A stretch of DNA of 64,000 nt, taken from contig NZ_CATNLY010000001.1 of NCBI RefSeq assembly GCF_950100655.1, positions 682,001 to 746,000 on the forward strand, written 5' to 3'. Positions 45,106 to 55,123 of this stretch are shown piece after piece; position 1 is the stretch's first letter, and each line of letters starts with the position of its first letter. Under the pieces are notes generated by a model. That model did no database searches. It worked only from the letters and a program-made list of their open reading frames with translations, and was not told where the DNA came from. Origin of the DNA: Pleomorphomonas sp. T1.2MG-36. GTDB lineage: Bacteria; Pseudomonadota; Alphaproteobacteria; Rhizobiales; Pleomorphomonadaceae. The position numbers were made by a program, and so were the translations under genes.

Positions 45106-45629
45106 CCGCAACGACCATCCACGTCTGCTCTCTCACCAAGCTTGAGGAGACGGTGGCGCTCACCGGTGCCCGCCATGTCATCACGCTGATCAACGCCGGC
45201 ACGCCCATGCGCCTGCCGGTGACGATCAGCCACCAGAACCATCTTTTTCTCGCCATGCACGACATCGTCGAGACGGTCGACGGCATGACGCCGCCCGGAG
45301 AGATCCACGTCGCGCAGATGCTGGAATGGGTGAAGGATTGGGACCGGACCACGCCCCTCGTCGTTCACTGCTTCGCCGGCATCTCCCGCTCTACCGCCGC
45401 CGCCTACACGCTGGTCTCCGCGCTCAATCCCTGGCGCGACGAGGCCACCCTCGCCGCCTTGCTGCGCCAGAGGGCACCCTCGGCCACCCCCAACCGCCGC
45501 ATCGTCGAGATCGCCGACCGTCTGCTCGGCCGCGATGGCCGGATGGTGGCCGCGATCGACGCCATCGGGCGCGGCGCCGACGCCTTCGAGGGCACGCCTT
45601 TCGCCCTTGAAATCGAGGCGGCACCGTAG
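45102..45629 (+). CDS. Dual-specificity/tyrosine phosphatase-like protein
   Basis: 175 residues. The cysteine phosphatase loop is VHCFAGISRSTAA: Cys90 and Arg96 in HCxxGxxRS, with Asp54 (AMHDIV) or Asp80 (KDWD) as candidate general acid. The start at 45102 overlaps the HD gene by four bases. The family pairs with this HD gene in many alphaproteobacteria as far as I know; the substrate, protein or nucleotide-like, is unknown. Confidence 0.86.
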   Translation: MTATTIHVCSLTKLEETVALTGARHVITLINAGTPMRLPVTISHQNHLFLAMHDIVETVDGMTPPGEIHVAQMLEWVKDWDRTTPLVVHCFAGISRSTAAAYTLVSALNPWRDEATLAALLRQRAPSATPNRRIVEIADRLLGRDGRMVAAIDAIGRGADAFEGTPFALEIEAAP

Positions 45630-45734
45630 GCCGCTCCGGCGAAACGATTGAGCGTCTCAACGGACGCGCGCCCCGGTTTTCCGTGTTATAGGCAGTTCAT
45701 GGATACTCGCGACACGCAACTGGAAAGCGGCACC

Positions 45735-48416
45735 ATGCCGACGTGGGTTTATAGCTTCGGTGACGGCGTGGCGGACGGCGGCATCCGGCTTCGCCACCTT
45801 CTCGGGACCAAGGGCGCCAACCTCGCGGAAATGGCCAGTCTCGGCCTGCCCGTCCCGCCCGGCTTCACCATCACCACCGAGGTCTGCCGGCACTATTACG
45901 CCAACGATCACCACTATCCGCTCGATCTGGAGCGTCAGGTGAACGCGGCGCTGGGTCTTCTCAGCCGGCGCACGGGGCGTACATTCGGCGATCCCGAGCG
46001 GCCGCTTCTGGTATCGGTCCGCTCCGGCGCGCTGGCCGCCATGCCCGGCATGATGGACACGGTGCTCAACCTCGGCCTCAACGACGTCACCGTCGAGGCG
46101 CTGGCGGCCGAATCCGGCGACGCCCGCTTCGCGCTCGACAGCTACCGCCGCTTCATCCAGATGTTCGGCGACGTGGTAATGGGCGTCGACAGCCAGGCCT
46201 TCGAGGAAATCCTCGACGATCTCAAGGAACGCGAAGGCCATTTCAACGACACCGAGCTGACCGCCGACGAATGGCGCAAGGTCATCGCCAGCTTCAAGGA
46301 TCTGGTCGCCGACGAGACCGGCAAGCCTTTCCCGCTCGACCCGTTGGAACAGCTCTGGGGCGCCATCGGCGCGGTGTTCGGCTCCTGGAGCAACAGGCGT
46401 GCCGCCACCTTCCGCAAGCTGCACGGCATTTCCTCGAACTCCGGTACCGCCGTCAACGTCCAGGCCATGGTGTTCGGCAACATGGACGAGCGCTCGGCAA
46501 CCGGCGTCGCCTTCACGCGCAACCCCTCGACCGGCGAACGCCAGCTCTACGGCGAGTTCCTGCTCAACGCTCAGGGCGAGGAAGTGGTGACCGGCCTCAG
46601 GACGCCGCAGGACATTACCGAGGCGGCCCGCCTCGCCAGCCGCTCCGATCGGCCTTCCCTCGAAGAGCTGATGCCCGACACCTATCGCGAGTTCATCGGC
46701 TACTGCCAAAAGCTCGAGCGCCACTTCAAGGACATCCAGGATCTCGAGTTCACCATCGAACGCGGCAAATTGTGGATGCTACAGACCCGGTCCGGCCGCA
46801 GGACCGTCGAGGCGGCGCTCAGGGTCGCCGTCGACATGGCCAACGAGGGCTTGATCACCCGCGAGGAGGCGATCGAGCGCATCGACCCCTCGTCGTTGGA
46901 GCAACTTCTGCACCCGACCATCGAGGCGGACGCGCCGCGCGACATTCTCGCCACCGGCCTTCCCGCCTCCCCCGGCGCCGCCGTCGGCGAGATCGCCTTC
47001 AACTCCGAACAGGCCGAGAAGGCCCGTCAGCGCGGCATCAAGGTCATCCTGGTGCGGGCGGAGACCAGCCCCGACGACGTGCACGGCATGCATTCGGCAG
47101 TCGGCGTCGTCACCGCGCGTGGCGGCATGACCTCGCACGCCGCCGTCATCGCCCGCGGCCTCGGCAAGCCCTGCGTGGTCGGTGTCAGCGCCCTCAAGGC
47201 CGACCCGGTGAAGGGCATCGTGACCGTCGGCAAGCGCGAGCTTAGGGCCGGCGACGTCATCACCATCGATGGCTCGTCCGGACAGGTCATGGCCGGCCGC
47301 GTGCCGATGAAGGAGCCCGAACTGTCCGGTCCCTTCGCCGAGATCATGGCCTGGGCCGACGCCGTCCGCCGTCTCGAAGTGCGCGCCAACGCCGAAACAC
47401 CGCTCGAAGCGCGCATCGCCCGCCAGTTCGGCGCCCAGGGCATCGGCCTCTGCCGCACCGAACACATGTTCTTCGAGAACTCGCGCATTTCCGCCGTGCG
47501 CGAGATGATCCTCGCCGAGACGCCAGAGAGCCGCCGGGCGGCGCTTGAAAAGATCCTGCCGATGCAACGACAGGATTTTGCCGAGCTTTTCGAGATCATG
47601 GAAGGGCAGCCGGTCTGCATTCGGCTGCTCGATCCGCCCTTGCACGAGTTCCTGCCCCGCACCGAACGGGAAGTTGCGGAGCTGGCCGAGACGGCTGGCG
47701 TGGCGCCGGACGTGCTGCGCCGCCGCATCGCCAATCTGGAAGAGTACAACCCGATGCTCGGCCATCGTGGCTGCCGCCTCGCCGTCTCCTTCCCGGAGAT
47801 CGCCGAGGTGCAGGCCCGTGCCATATTCGAGGCCGCCATTGCCGCATCCGACAAGCTCGGCAAGCCGGTCGTTCCGGAAATTATGGTGCCGCTCGTCGCC
47901 GCCCGCAAGGAACTCGACTACGTCAAGGCGATCATCGCCCGTACTGCCGTCGAAGTGTCGGAGACGGTCGGGCGACCGGTGAATTACAAGGTCGGAACGA
48001 TGATCGAGCTGCCGCGCGCCGCGCTGATGGCCGAGGACATCGCTCAATCGGCGGCCTTCTTCTCCTTCGGCACCAACGACCTCACGCAGACCACATTCGG
48101 CATCAGTCGCGACGACGCCGCGTCCTTCTTGCCGACCTATCTGCAGAAGGGCGTGCTTGCCCGCGACCCCTTCGTCAGCATCGATCGCGACGGCGTCGGC
48201 GAACTGATCCGCATCGCCATCGAGCGCGGGCGGAAGTCGCGTCCGGACATCGGTCTCGGCATGTGCGGCGAGCACGGTGGCGACCCGGCCTCCATCGCCT
48301 TCTGCGAGGAAGCCGGCCTCGCCTACGTATCCTGTTCGCCCTTCCGCATGCCGATTGCCCGCCTCGCGGCGGCACGGGCCGTGATCATCGGGCGAAAGGA
48401 CCATCTCGACGACTGA
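45735..48416 (+). CDS. ppdK: Pyruvate, phosphate dikinase
   Basis: 893 residues. Interconverts pyruvate + ATP + Pi and PEP + AMP + PPi, so it can run gluconeogenic PEP synthesis. Domains in order: ATP-grasp (about residues 1-340, GTKGANLAEMASLGLPVPPGFTITT), swivelling phosphohistidine domain with TARGGMTSHAAVIARG (His468), PEP-binding TIM barrel with GMCGEHGGDP (Cys844). I chose the ATG at 45735 because MPTWVYSFGDG matches the family N terminus and GGAAAG precedes it; ATG codons at 45699 and 45648 are alternatives. Its 3' end overlaps the convergent AbrB-type gene by 32 bases. Confidence 0.96.
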   Translation: MPTWVYSFGDGVADGGIRLRHLLGTKGANLAEMASLGLPVPPGFTITTEVCRHYYANDHHYPLDLERQVNAALGLLSRRTGRTFGDPERPLLVSVRSGALAAMPGMMDTVLNLGLNDVTVEALAAESGDARFALDSYRRFIQMFGDVVMGVDSQAFEEILDDLKEREGHFNDTELTADEWRKVIASFKDLVADETGKPFPLDPLEQLWGAIGAVFGSWSNRRAATFRKLHGISSNSGTAVNVQAMVFGNMDERSATGVAFTRNPSTGERQLYGEFLLNAQGEEVVTGLRTPQDITEAARLASRSDRPSLEELMPDTYREFIGYCQKLERHFKDIQDLEFTIERGKLWMLQTRSGRRTVEAALRVAVDMANEGLITREEAIERIDPSSLEQLLHPTIEADAPRDILATGLPASPGAAVGEIAFNSEQAEKARQRGIKVILVRAETSPDDVHGMHSAVGVVTARGGMTSHAAVIARGLGKPCVVGVSALKADPVKGIVTVGKRELRAGDVITIDGSSGQVMAGRVPMKEPELSGPFAEIMAWADAVRRLEVRANAETPLEARIARQFGAQGIGLCRTEHMFFENSRISAVREMILAETPESRRAALEKILPMQRQDFAELFEIMEGQPVCIRLLDPPLHEFLPRTEREVAELAETAGVAPDVLRRRIANLEEYNPMLGHRGCRLAVSFPEIAEVQARAIFEAAIAASDKLGKPVVPEIMVPLVAARKELDYVKAIIARTAVEVSETVGRPVNYKVGTMIELPRAALMAEDIAQSAAFFSFGTNDLTQTTFGISRDDAASFLPTYLQKGVLARDPFVSIDRDGVGELIRIAIERGRKSRPDIGLGMCGEHGGDPASIAFCEEAGLAYVSCSPFRMPIARLAAARAVIIGRKDHLDD

Positions 48417-49485
48417 CGCGGCCCGCGATGAAGCGCGCCGTCGCCGGCCCGGTGAACAGCACCATGAAGAAGCGCATGGTCTGCATGGCCATGACGAAGG
48501 ACATGTCGACATTGCTCGAAGCGGCGATGATGGCGACCGAGTCGGCACCGCCGGGCGATGTGGCGAGATAGGCCGTCAGGAAGTCGACGCCGGTCGCGGA
48601 CGCCAGGACAACCGCATAGACGGCGCAAATGGCAACGAGCGTCACGATGGCCAGAAGAATGGTCGGCAACGCTCTTGCCGCGTAGGCGATGATCTCCCTG
48701 TTGAAGCGGCTTCCGATCGCCCAACCGCAGACCGCATAGGAAATCGCGAGCAGCGCCGGCGGCAACTCGACGGTGAGCAGGCCGGTGCCCTGCAGGCCGA
48801 TGGCGAACAGCATCGGCAGGATCATGGCGCCGGTCGTCAGCTTGAAGACGCGCGACAGGACGAGCCCGGCGGCGATGACCGCCAGAGTGCCGGCGAAGTT
48901 CACCCAATGAACCGACGGAAACCAGTCGGCCGCCGTACCACCGGTAAGCGTCGTGTCGAGATAGAGACGCGCGGCCAGCGAGGCCATCGTGGCGACGATC
49001 AGCACGCGCAGATATTGCATGACCGCCACAAGCCGCGTGTCGCCGCCATAGGCTTCGGCCATGATCACCATGGCCGTGGCCGCCCCCGGCGAAGCGCCCC
49101 AGACGGCGGTCGTGCCGGGGAGCACGCGAAAACGGGCGAGCGCGTAGCCGATCACATTGGCCGTCAGCACCACCGACACCACGCCGATCAGAATGACCGG
49201 CCAGGCCGAGAGGATCTCGCCCAGCACGTTTGGAGGCATCGCCCGCGCCATCATCGTGCCGACAACGCCCTGAGCCATCATGAAGGCGGACCGGGGCATC
49301 GCAACGGCCCGATCATTGATACCCAGCAGGATCGCCGCGAGCATCGGGCCGAGCAACAGCGCCGCCGGCAGGTGGGCCATCTCGAAGGCCAGGCTGACCG
49401 CCACCGACACCGAGAGCAGTATGGCCCAACGGATCGCATTGGCGCGGAAGCCGGAGCCCGGCGGCGGGAGGAACATCGACAACAC
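48385..49485 (-). CDS. AbrB-family membrane protein (PF05145)
   Basis: 366-residue polytopic protein, about ten helices, with a repeated half of the AbrB/ammonia-monooxygenase-like family: LPAALLLGPMLAAILLGI, TTAVWGASPGAATAMVIMAEAYGGDTRLVAVMQYLRVLIV in the first half, and AYLATSPGGADSVAIIAASSNVDMSFVMAMQTMRFFMVL in the second. Misnamed in databases as transcription regulator or ammonia monooxygenase; it looks like a small-molecule transporter. The last 32 bases overlap the end of ppdK on the other strand. Confidence 0.85.
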   Translation of the reverse strand: MLSMFLPPPGSGFRANAIRWAILLSVSVAVSLAFEMAHLPAALLLGPMLAAILLGINDRAVAMPRSAFMMAQGVVGTMMARAMPPNVLGEILSAWPVILIGVVSVVLTANVIGYALARFRVLPGTTAVWGASPGAATAMVIMAEAYGGDTRLVAVMQYLRVLIVATMASLAARLYLDTTLTGGTAADWFPSVHWVNFAGTLAVIAAGLVLSRVFKLTTGAMILPMLFAIGLQGTGLLTVELPPALLAISYAVCGWAIGSRFNREIIAYAARALPTILLAIVTLVAICAVYAVVLASATGVDFLTAYLATSPGGADSVAIIAASSNVDMSFVMAMQTMRFFMVLFTGPATARFIAGRVSRRDGPFAR

Positions 49486-49634
49486 CGATCATGGAAGGAT
49501 CGCGGCTGGCCGCAGCCTGAACGGGAAAGTGTCCGGCCGGTTAGCGCTACACCCTCGGCAAGGCTCTCGGCCAGAGGTGTTTTCGAATGACAGCCCTGCG
49601 GACGACCCGATCGCCGCACGGTTCCGCAACCCAA

Positions 49635-49772
49635 GTGTCGCCAGCAAGGCGCGCACCTCGGCTCATGAGACCGTCGGCCAGTTGCTCGCCGCCACCGACC
49701 AGATCAACTAGGTGGTCGGTCGATCTCGGCCACAAGGTCGAGCGCTTCCTCGCCGAGATCGACGCCGCCTGA
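49635..49772 (+). pseudogene. Decayed fragment of a methyl-accepting chemotaxis protein gene
   Basis: Nucleotides 49635-49772 closely match two separate parts of the intact chemoreceptor gene that follows (its 51436-51527 and 51964-52020). The join lies at a shared TCGG (49716-49719); relative to the intact gene 440 bp are missing, shifting the frame. A CAG to TAG change makes an in-frame stop (TAG at 49709-49711), and a GAGAC-repeat deletion removes Thr-Arg-Glu. The last codons still read [16 protein letters not shown], as in the intact gene. Homology may extend weakly left to about 49606. Confidence 0.9.
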
Positions 49773-49798
49773 GCCTTCGGACAGGCGCGAGATTTGGC

Positions 49799-49832
49799 GC
49801 CCGGTCGTCCCAGACGGCCGGGTTTTTCTTTT
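49799..49832 (+). terminator. Intrinsic terminator after the chemoreceptor remnant
   Basis: CCCGGTCGT-CCCAG-ACGGCCGGG (9-bp stem with one G-U) followed by TTTTTCTTTT. A relic of the lost gene's 3' end; the terminator itself differs from that of the downstream chemoreceptor. Confidence 0.88.
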
Positions 49833-50073
49833 GGCCGGGGAGTAACAAAACAACAAACGCGCAACGACACCCGCAATAAAACAAAACGGGAAACCCGGCC
49901 CGAGCAACTTATGCAACATGCGCATCAGATAAACTATCTACATATCACCTAACAGATCTTACAGTAGAACAAGTTCCCTTCGATAAGTAAATCTGAGAGC
50001 AACCAAAAGGTTACTATTCATAAATCTATTGAGACCTAACTCTTAGCAGCCCATTGCAAAGAGTCGAGCCGAC
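49833..50073. other. AT-rich leader upstream of the chemoreceptor gene
   Basis: About 240 bases markedly richer in A/T than the rest of the window. No gene or RNA recognised. It must contain the chemoreceptor promoter; several A/T-rich hexamers exist but none with clear consensus spacing that I can defend. The coding start at 50074 has only a weak ribosome binding site. Confidence 0.6.
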
Positions 50074-52020
50074 ATGACCCTACTCAACATTCGCGGCAAG
50101 CTGCTGCACCGCATCATTCTCACCGCTTCGCTCATTGTGGTCGCCAGCTTCGCGCTGTTCTCCACCACCATCTACATGCTCGAGAAGCAGGATCTCGAGG
50201 ACAACGTCGCCCGCACGCTTGCAACGGCGGGAGCCAGTGTCGCCTCCGGCACGGGCAACTGGCTCCAGGGACATCTGCTGCTCGCCGAACAGGCCGCCGA
50301 CGCCATCGGCTCTTCCAGGAACAGCCTGGATCTCATCCTGGAGGGGAAAACGCTGAGCTCGGAATTCCTCTCGGTCTATCTCGGCGAGGAGAGCGGCGCT
50401 TTCACCGTGCTGCCCAAGGCCGAAATTCCGAAGGGTTTCGATCCGCGCCAACGCCCCTGGTACACCAACCCGGCCAAGGCGATGTCGACGCAGTTGACCG
50501 AGCCCTATCTCGACAACGGCACCAAGAAACTGGTCATTTCGGCCGGCGTTCCCGTCATGGCCAACGGCAAGTTCGCCGGGGTGTTCGGGGGCGACTTCGC
50601 GCTCGATGCCCTGATCGAGCGCATCAAGGCCGCCAACTTCGGCGGTATCGGCCAGACCTTCCTGGCGTCCTCGGATGGCAAGATCCTGGTTCATCCGGAC
50701 GCCAGCCTAATCGGCAAGCCCTTGTCGGACGCTTTCAGTGGACTGTCCACGCCGCTAGCCGACGCTGTGCTGAACACGGCCTTTGCCGGTCGCGCCCAGG
50801 TCGCCAACTTCGTGGCGATCGACGGCGTTCCGGCCAGGTGGTACGTCGGCATCGCCCTCGACAGCGACATGGCCTATGCCAGCCTCAACAAGCTCCGGAT
50901 CACGGCTATCGTTGCCACCCTGGCAGCCACCGCTTTGATGCTGTTCGCGCTTGGGCTGGTGCTGAGGCGGGTGGTCGCGCGACCGATCACCACCATGACG
51001 GCCGCCATGCGATCGCTGGCCGATGGCAATCTCCAAACGGATATCCCCGGTCTTGAGCGCCAGGACGAGATAGGCCAGATGGCCGCCGCAGTCGCCGTGT
51101 TCCGCGCCAACGCCGAAGAGCGGGGTCGTCTCGAACAGAACCAGCGCGCAACCATGGAAGAGCGCGAGCGGCGCGCCACCCGCGCCGAATCCCTGATCGA
51201 AGACTTCCGTGCCGAAGCGACCGCGACAATTGGCGCCGTGGTGCAGGCGGCGCAGCGTCTCGAAGCCTCGGCGCAGCAGCTGATGGCCACCGCCGAGGGC
51301 AGCGAGCGCAGCAGTGGCGTGGCAGCGGCAGCGGCCGAGCAGGCCTCCGGCAATGTTCGCTCCGTCGCCGCCACCTGCGAGGAACTTGAAGCGTCGACCA
51401 ACGAGATCGCCCGTCAGGTCGGAGCATCGCAGGCCGTCGCCGGCAAGGCGCGCACCTCGGCGCACGAGACGCGCGAGACCGTCGGCCAGTTGCTCGCCGC
51501 CACCGACCAGATCAACCAGGTGGTCGGCCTGATCACCGCCATCGCCGAGCAGACCAACCTGCTCGCCCTCAACGCCACGATCGAGGCGGCACGCGCTGGT
51601 GAGGCCGGCAAGGGATTCGCGGTTGTCGCCGCCGAAGTGAAGTCGCTCGCCAACCAGACGGCCAAGGCCACCGACGACATCTCGCACAAGATCAGTGAGA
51701 TCAAGCTGGTGTCCGACAACACCGTCAGCGCCATCTCGGAAATCGGCGCCATCATCGAGGAGGTGAACGCCGTCTCGACAAGTATCACGTCGGCGGTCAC
51801 CCAACAGACCGGCGCCACCGGCGAGATCACCCGCAACATGCAGGAAGCGGCGCGCGGCAACAGCGATCTGTCGCGCACCATCGTGGACCTCAGCAGCGGC
51901 GCGGCCACCACCCGTGCCGAAGCGCGAACGGTGCTCGACGCCGTCACCTCGCTGAAGGCCTCTTCGGTCGATCTCGGCCGCAAGGTGGAACGCTTCCTTG
52001 CGGAGATCGACGCCGCCTGA
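50074..52020 (+). CDS. Methyl-accepting chemotaxis protein with periplasmic Cache domain
   Basis: 648-residue transmembrane chemoreceptor. TM1 about residues 12-35; periplasmic dCache region 40-270 with [31 protein letters not shown]2 about 275-300; HAMP about 300-352; signalling domain 400-640 with the hairpin tip [35 protein letters not shown]. The tip is the class most common in alphaproteobacteria. No C-terminal CheR-binding pentapeptide is visible. No che genes adjoin it. A related truncated copy lies immediately upstream. Ligand unknown. Confidence 0.94.
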   Translation: MTLLNIRGKLLHRIILTASLIVVASFALFSTTIYMLEKQDLEDNVARTLATAGASVASGTGNWLQGHLLLAEQAADAIGSSRNSLDLILEGKTLSSEFLSVYLGEESGAFTVLPKAEIPKGFDPRQRPWYTNPAKAMSTQLTEPYLDNGTKKLVISAGVPVMANGKFAGVFGGDFALDALIERIKAANFGGIGQTFLASSDGKILVHPDASLIGKPLSDAFSGLSTPLADAVLNTAFAGRAQVANFVAIDGVPARWYVGIALDSDMAYASLNKLRITAIVATLAATALMLFALGLVLRRVVARPITTMTAAMRSLADGNLQTDIPGLERQDEIGQMAAAVAVFRANAEERGRLEQNQRATMEERERRATRAESLIEDFRAEATATIGAVVQAAQRLEASAQQLMATAEGSERSSGVAAAAAEQASGNVRSVAATCEELEASTNEIARQVGASQAVAGKARTSAHETRETVGQLLAATDQINQVVGLITAIAEQTNLLALNATIEAARAGEAGKGFAVVAAEVKSLANQTAKATDDISHKISEIKLVSDNTVSAISEIGAIIEEVNAVSTSITSAVTQQTGATGEITRNMQEAARGNSDLSRTIVDLSSGAATTRAEARTVLDAVTSLKASSVDLGRKVERFLAEIDAA

Positions 52021-52043
52021 GGCATTTGCCTCTCACGAACCTT

Positions 52044-52076
52044 AAGCCCGGCCGCTCATAACGGTCGGGCTTTTTG
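52044..52076 (+). terminator. Intrinsic terminator of the chemoreceptor gene
   Basis: AAGCCCGGCCG and CGGTCGGGCTT (one G-U) form an 11-bp stem followed by TTTTTGCTT, 24 bases after the stop. Confidence 0.85.
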
Positions 52077-52176
52077 CTTCAGCAAGGCAGCCCTGCGATC
52101 AATGACGGGGATTCTCCTGTTCACTCGAATTTCGCACCCTTGCCGAGGGCATAAAACGCCTCTATCAGGGGGGCTT

Positions 52177-53145
52177 ATGACAACGAAAGCCGCCAATCCC
52201 TACGGATTCAGCCGCCCGCATCTCCTCGGGATCGAGGGCCTTTCCCCCCCGGAGATCGTCGACCTCCTCGATCGCGCCGAAGACAACATAGAACTCGGCC
52301 GGCAACCCTCCAAGAAGCGCGACAGCCTTCTTGGTCGCACGCAGATCAACCTCTTCTTCGAAAACTCGACGCGCACGCAGTCGTCTTTCGAGCTGGCCGG
52401 CAAAAGGCTCGGCGCCGACGTGATGAACATGGCGGTCGGCCAATCGTCGGTGAAGAAGGGCGAGACCCTGATCGACACTGCGATGACGCTCAACGCCATG
52501 AACCCCGACGTCATCGTCGTGCGGCACAATGCATCGGGTGCGGTGGCCCTGCTGGCCCAGAAGGTCGACTGCTCGGTGGTCAATGCCGGTGACGGCAGCC
52601 ACGAGCACCCGACCCAGGCCCTTCTCGACGCTCTGACCATCCGCCGCCACAAGCAGCGCATCGACGGCCTTGTCGTCGCCATCTGCGGCGACGTGGCCCA
52701 CAGCCGCGTCGCCCGTTCCAACGTGCTGCTGCTGACCGCGCTTGGCGCCCGCGTCCGCCTGGTGGGACCGTCGACCCTGGTGCCAGGCGCCTTCCGCGAG
52801 ATGGGCCTCGAAACCTTCACCTCGATGCGCGAGGGGCTGAGAGATGCCGACATCGTCATGATGCTGCGTCTCCAGCGCGAGCGCATGCAGGGGTCGTTCG
52901 TACCGTCGGTGCGCGAATACTTTCACTACTGGGGCCTCGACGAGGAGAAGCTGTCCTATGCCAAGCCCGACGCCCTCGTCATGCATCCCGGCCCGATGAA
53001 CCGGGGCGTGGAGATCGATCCGGCCGTCGCCGATGGCCCTCAAAGCCTCATCAGAGAGCAGGTGGAGATGGGCGTCGCCATCCGCATGGCGGTGCTGGAT
53101 GCGGTCGTGAATGCACGCGGCAATGGCGGAGAGGCGTTCCGATGA
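52177..53145 (+). CDS. pyrB: Aspartate carbamoyltransferase catalytic subunit
   Basis: Second step of pyrimidine synthesis, L-aspartate + carbamoyl phosphate to carbamoyl aspartate. 322 residues. The carbamoyl-phosphate loop is [13 protein letters not shown] with Ser64-Thr-Arg-Thr67; [12 protein letters not shown] and the [12 protein letters not shown] block are also present. The ATG at 52177 follows AGGGGGG by about five bases; an in-frame ATG 25 codons upstream is not conserved. Its stop overlaps the pyrC' start by four bases (ATGA), coupling the two products one-to-one. Confidence 0.97.
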   Translation: MTTKAANPYGFSRPHLLGIEGLSPPEIVDLLDRAEDNIELGRQPSKKRDSLLGRTQINLFFENSTRTQSSFELAGKRLGADVMNMAVGQSSVKKGETLIDTAMTLNAMNPDVIVVRHNASGAVALLAQKVDCSVVNAGDGSHEHPTQALLDALTIRRHKQRIDGLVVAICGDVAHSRVARSNVLLLTALGARVRLVGPSTLVPGAFREMGLETFTSMREGLRDADIVMMLRLQRERMQGSFVPSVREYFHYWGLDEEKLSYAKPDALVMHPGPMNRGVEIDPAVADGPQSLIREQVEMGVAIRMAVLDAVVNARGNGGEAFR

Positions 53146-54446
53146 GCAGAATGGCCCAAACCCGCCCGCTGCTGCTGGCAAACGCCCGCGTCGTCGATCC
53201 CTCGCAAGGCATCGATGGCCCTGGCGCCGTCCTGATGGTCGACGGCCGCATCGCCGCCGCCGGCCCCTCGGTCAATAATAACGGCGCGCCGGAGGACAGC
53301 GAGGTCGTCGACTGCCGGGGCCTCGTCGTCGCGCCCGGCCTCGTCGATCTTCATGCCCACGTCGGCGAACCCGGCCACGAGCACCGCGAGACATTCGCCT
53401 CCGCCGGTCGGGCGGCGGCCGCCGGCGGCATCACCACGCTCGTCGCCATGCCGGACACCGATCCCTGCATCGACGACCCTGCCCTGGTCGATTTCGTGGC
53501 GACGCGGGCTCGCCGAACATCGGCGGTGCGCGTGCGCGTCATGGCGGCGCTGACCAAGGGCCAGGCTGGCAGCGAGCTCACCGAGTTCGGCCTTTTGGGC
53601 GAGGCCGGCGCCGTCGGCTTCACGTCCGGGCGCGGCGCCATCGCCAACGCTCAGGTCTTGCGCCGTGCGCTGACCTATGCGCGGGACTTCGGCGCACTCG
53701 TCTGCAATCGGCCGGAAGACGCGACGCTGAAGGGCTCCGCCGTCATGAACCTGTCGGAGACCGCCGTACGGCTCGGCCTGCAGGGCATTCCGGCCGAGGC
53801 CGAAACCATCATGCTCGCCCGCGACCTCCGTCTCGCCCGCCTTGCCGGCGGCCGCTATCACGCGTCGCTGCTGTCGACCGCCGAGTCGCCCGAACTGATG
53901 GCCTGGGCCAAGGATCGGGGGATCGCCGCCACCGCCTCCATCTCGGCCGCCCACTTGACCCTCAACGAGATGGACATCGGCGCCTACCGCACCTTCTTCA
54001 AGCTGTCGCCGCCGCTGCGCGCCGAAGCCGATCGGCTCGCCCTCGTCGACGCCGTGAAGACCGGCGCCATCGACGTCATCGTCTCCAACCACGATCCGCA
54101 GGATGTCGAAACCAAGCGCCTGCCCTTCGCGGAGGCCGCCGACGGTGCCATCGGCCTCGAAACGTTCCTGTCGGCCGGTCTCAGGCTGGTGCATGACGGC
54201 TCGCTGACGCTCCTGCGTCTGATCGATGCCATGTCGACGCGCCCGGCTGAAATCGCCGGCCTCGACGCCGGAACGCTGCGGAAGGGAGCGCCCGCCGATG
54301 TCGTCGTGTTCGACCCGGAGGAGCCCTGGGTGCTCAACGCCAAGGACATCCTCTCCAAGGCCAAGAACACGCCCTACGACGGCGCCCGGTTCACCGGGCG
54401 GGTGCGCCGCACCTATGTCGGCGGCGCGCTGGTGTTCGAGCGCTGA
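53142..54446 (+). CDS. pyrC: Dihydroorotase-like protein, probably non-catalytic (PyrC' type)
   Basis: 434 residues of the type I dihydroorotase fold. The first metal motif DLHAH (69-73) is kept, but the usual following HxxR is HVGEPG; the FxDDG metal Asp region reads FTSGRG (160-165); VxHCED reads VCNRPED (N189 where His is expected); YHxxHVST reads YHASLLST (Leu243 for His); and the catalytic Asp of TDHAPH is Asn316 (SNHDPQ). Four of six usual active-site positions are replaced, as in the inactive PyrC' of the pyrBC' pairs of Pseudomonas, which holds the aspartate carbamoyltransferase dodecamer together. A separate active dihydroorotase would be needed elsewhere. Confidence 0.92.
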   Translation: MSRMAQTRPLLLANARVVDPSQGIDGPGAVLMVDGRIAAAGPSVNNNGAPEDSEVVDCRGLVVAPGLVDLHAHVGEPGHEHRETFASAGRAAAAGGITTLVAMPDTDPCIDDPALVDFVATRARRTSAVRVRVMAALTKGQAGSELTEFGLLGEAGAVGFTSGRGAIANAQVLRRALTYARDFGALVCNRPEDATLKGSAVMNLSETAVRLGLQGIPAEAETIMLARDLRLARLAGGRYHASLLSTAESPELMAWAKDRGIAATASISAAHLTLNEMDIGAYRTFFKLSPPLRAEADRLALVDAVKTGAIDVIVSNHDPQDVETKRLPFAEAADGAIGLETFLSAGLRLVHDGSLTLLRLIDAMSTRPAEIAGLDAGTLRKGAPADVVVFDPEEPWVLNAKDILSKAKNTPYDGARFTGRVRRTYVGGALVFER

Positions 54447-54508
54447 GGTCCAAGCAGTGACGCACACCCCGTAACCGGTTACCTTCATTCAAGATCGCCG
54501 AGGGCATC

Positions 54509-55123
54509 ATGTTCTGGTCAGCCTCTCCCTGGGTCGCCTATCTCGTTGCCGCGCTGGTTGGCTATGGCCTCGGCTCAATTCCCTTCGGCTTGTTGCTGAC
54601 GCGGGCCGCCGGGCTCGGCGACGTGCGGGCTATCGGCTCTGGCAACATCGGCGCGACCAACGTTCTGAGAACCGGCAACAAGAAGCTGGCCGCCGCCACG
54701 CTGCTTCTCGATCTCCTCAAGGGAACGGCAGCGGTCCTCATCGTGCGCCAGCTGATGCCGACCGTACTGGACGCCGACACGCTTGCCGGCGTCGCCGCGT
54801 TCATCGGCCATCTCTTTCCGGTCTGGCTCGGCTTCAAGGGCGGCAAGGGCGTCGCCACCTATATCGGCGTGCTGCTCGGCCTGTTCTGGCCGGCGGTTCT
54901 GATCTTTGCCGGTGTCTGGATCGCCGTCGCCTACTTCAGCCGCTACTCCTCGCTCGCCGCCCTCATCGCCACGGTGGTGGTCCCGCTTTCCCTCTGGGGT
55001 CTCGGAGAAAACCTGCTGGCCGCCGTACTCGCCCTGCTCACCGTCATCGTATGGATCAAGCATCACGCCAACATCCGCCGCCTGCTTTCGGGCACCGAAG
55101 GCAAGATCGGACACAAGGGATGA
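54509..55123 (+). CDS. plsY: Acyl-phosphate:glycerol-3-phosphate acyltransferase
   Basis: 204-residue membrane enzyme that acylates glycerol-3-phosphate at position 1 from acyl phosphate, the first step of phospholipid synthesis. The three conserved motifs are seen: [17 protein letters not shown] (about residues 40-55), [19 protein letters not shown] (about 103-122) and the third near [19 protein letters not shown]. Five or more helices. Four-base overlap with dprA at its 3' end. Confidence 0.96.
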   Translation: MFWSASPWVAYLVAALVGYGLGSIPFGLLLTRAAGLGDVRAIGSGNIGATNVLRTGNKKLAAATLLLDLLKGTAAVLIVRQLMPTVLDADTLAGVAAFIGHLFPVWLGFKGGKGVATYIGVLLGLFWPAVLIFAGVWIAVAYFSRYSSLAALIATVVVPLSLWGLGENLLAAVLALLTVIVWIKHHANIRRLLSGTEGKIGHKG

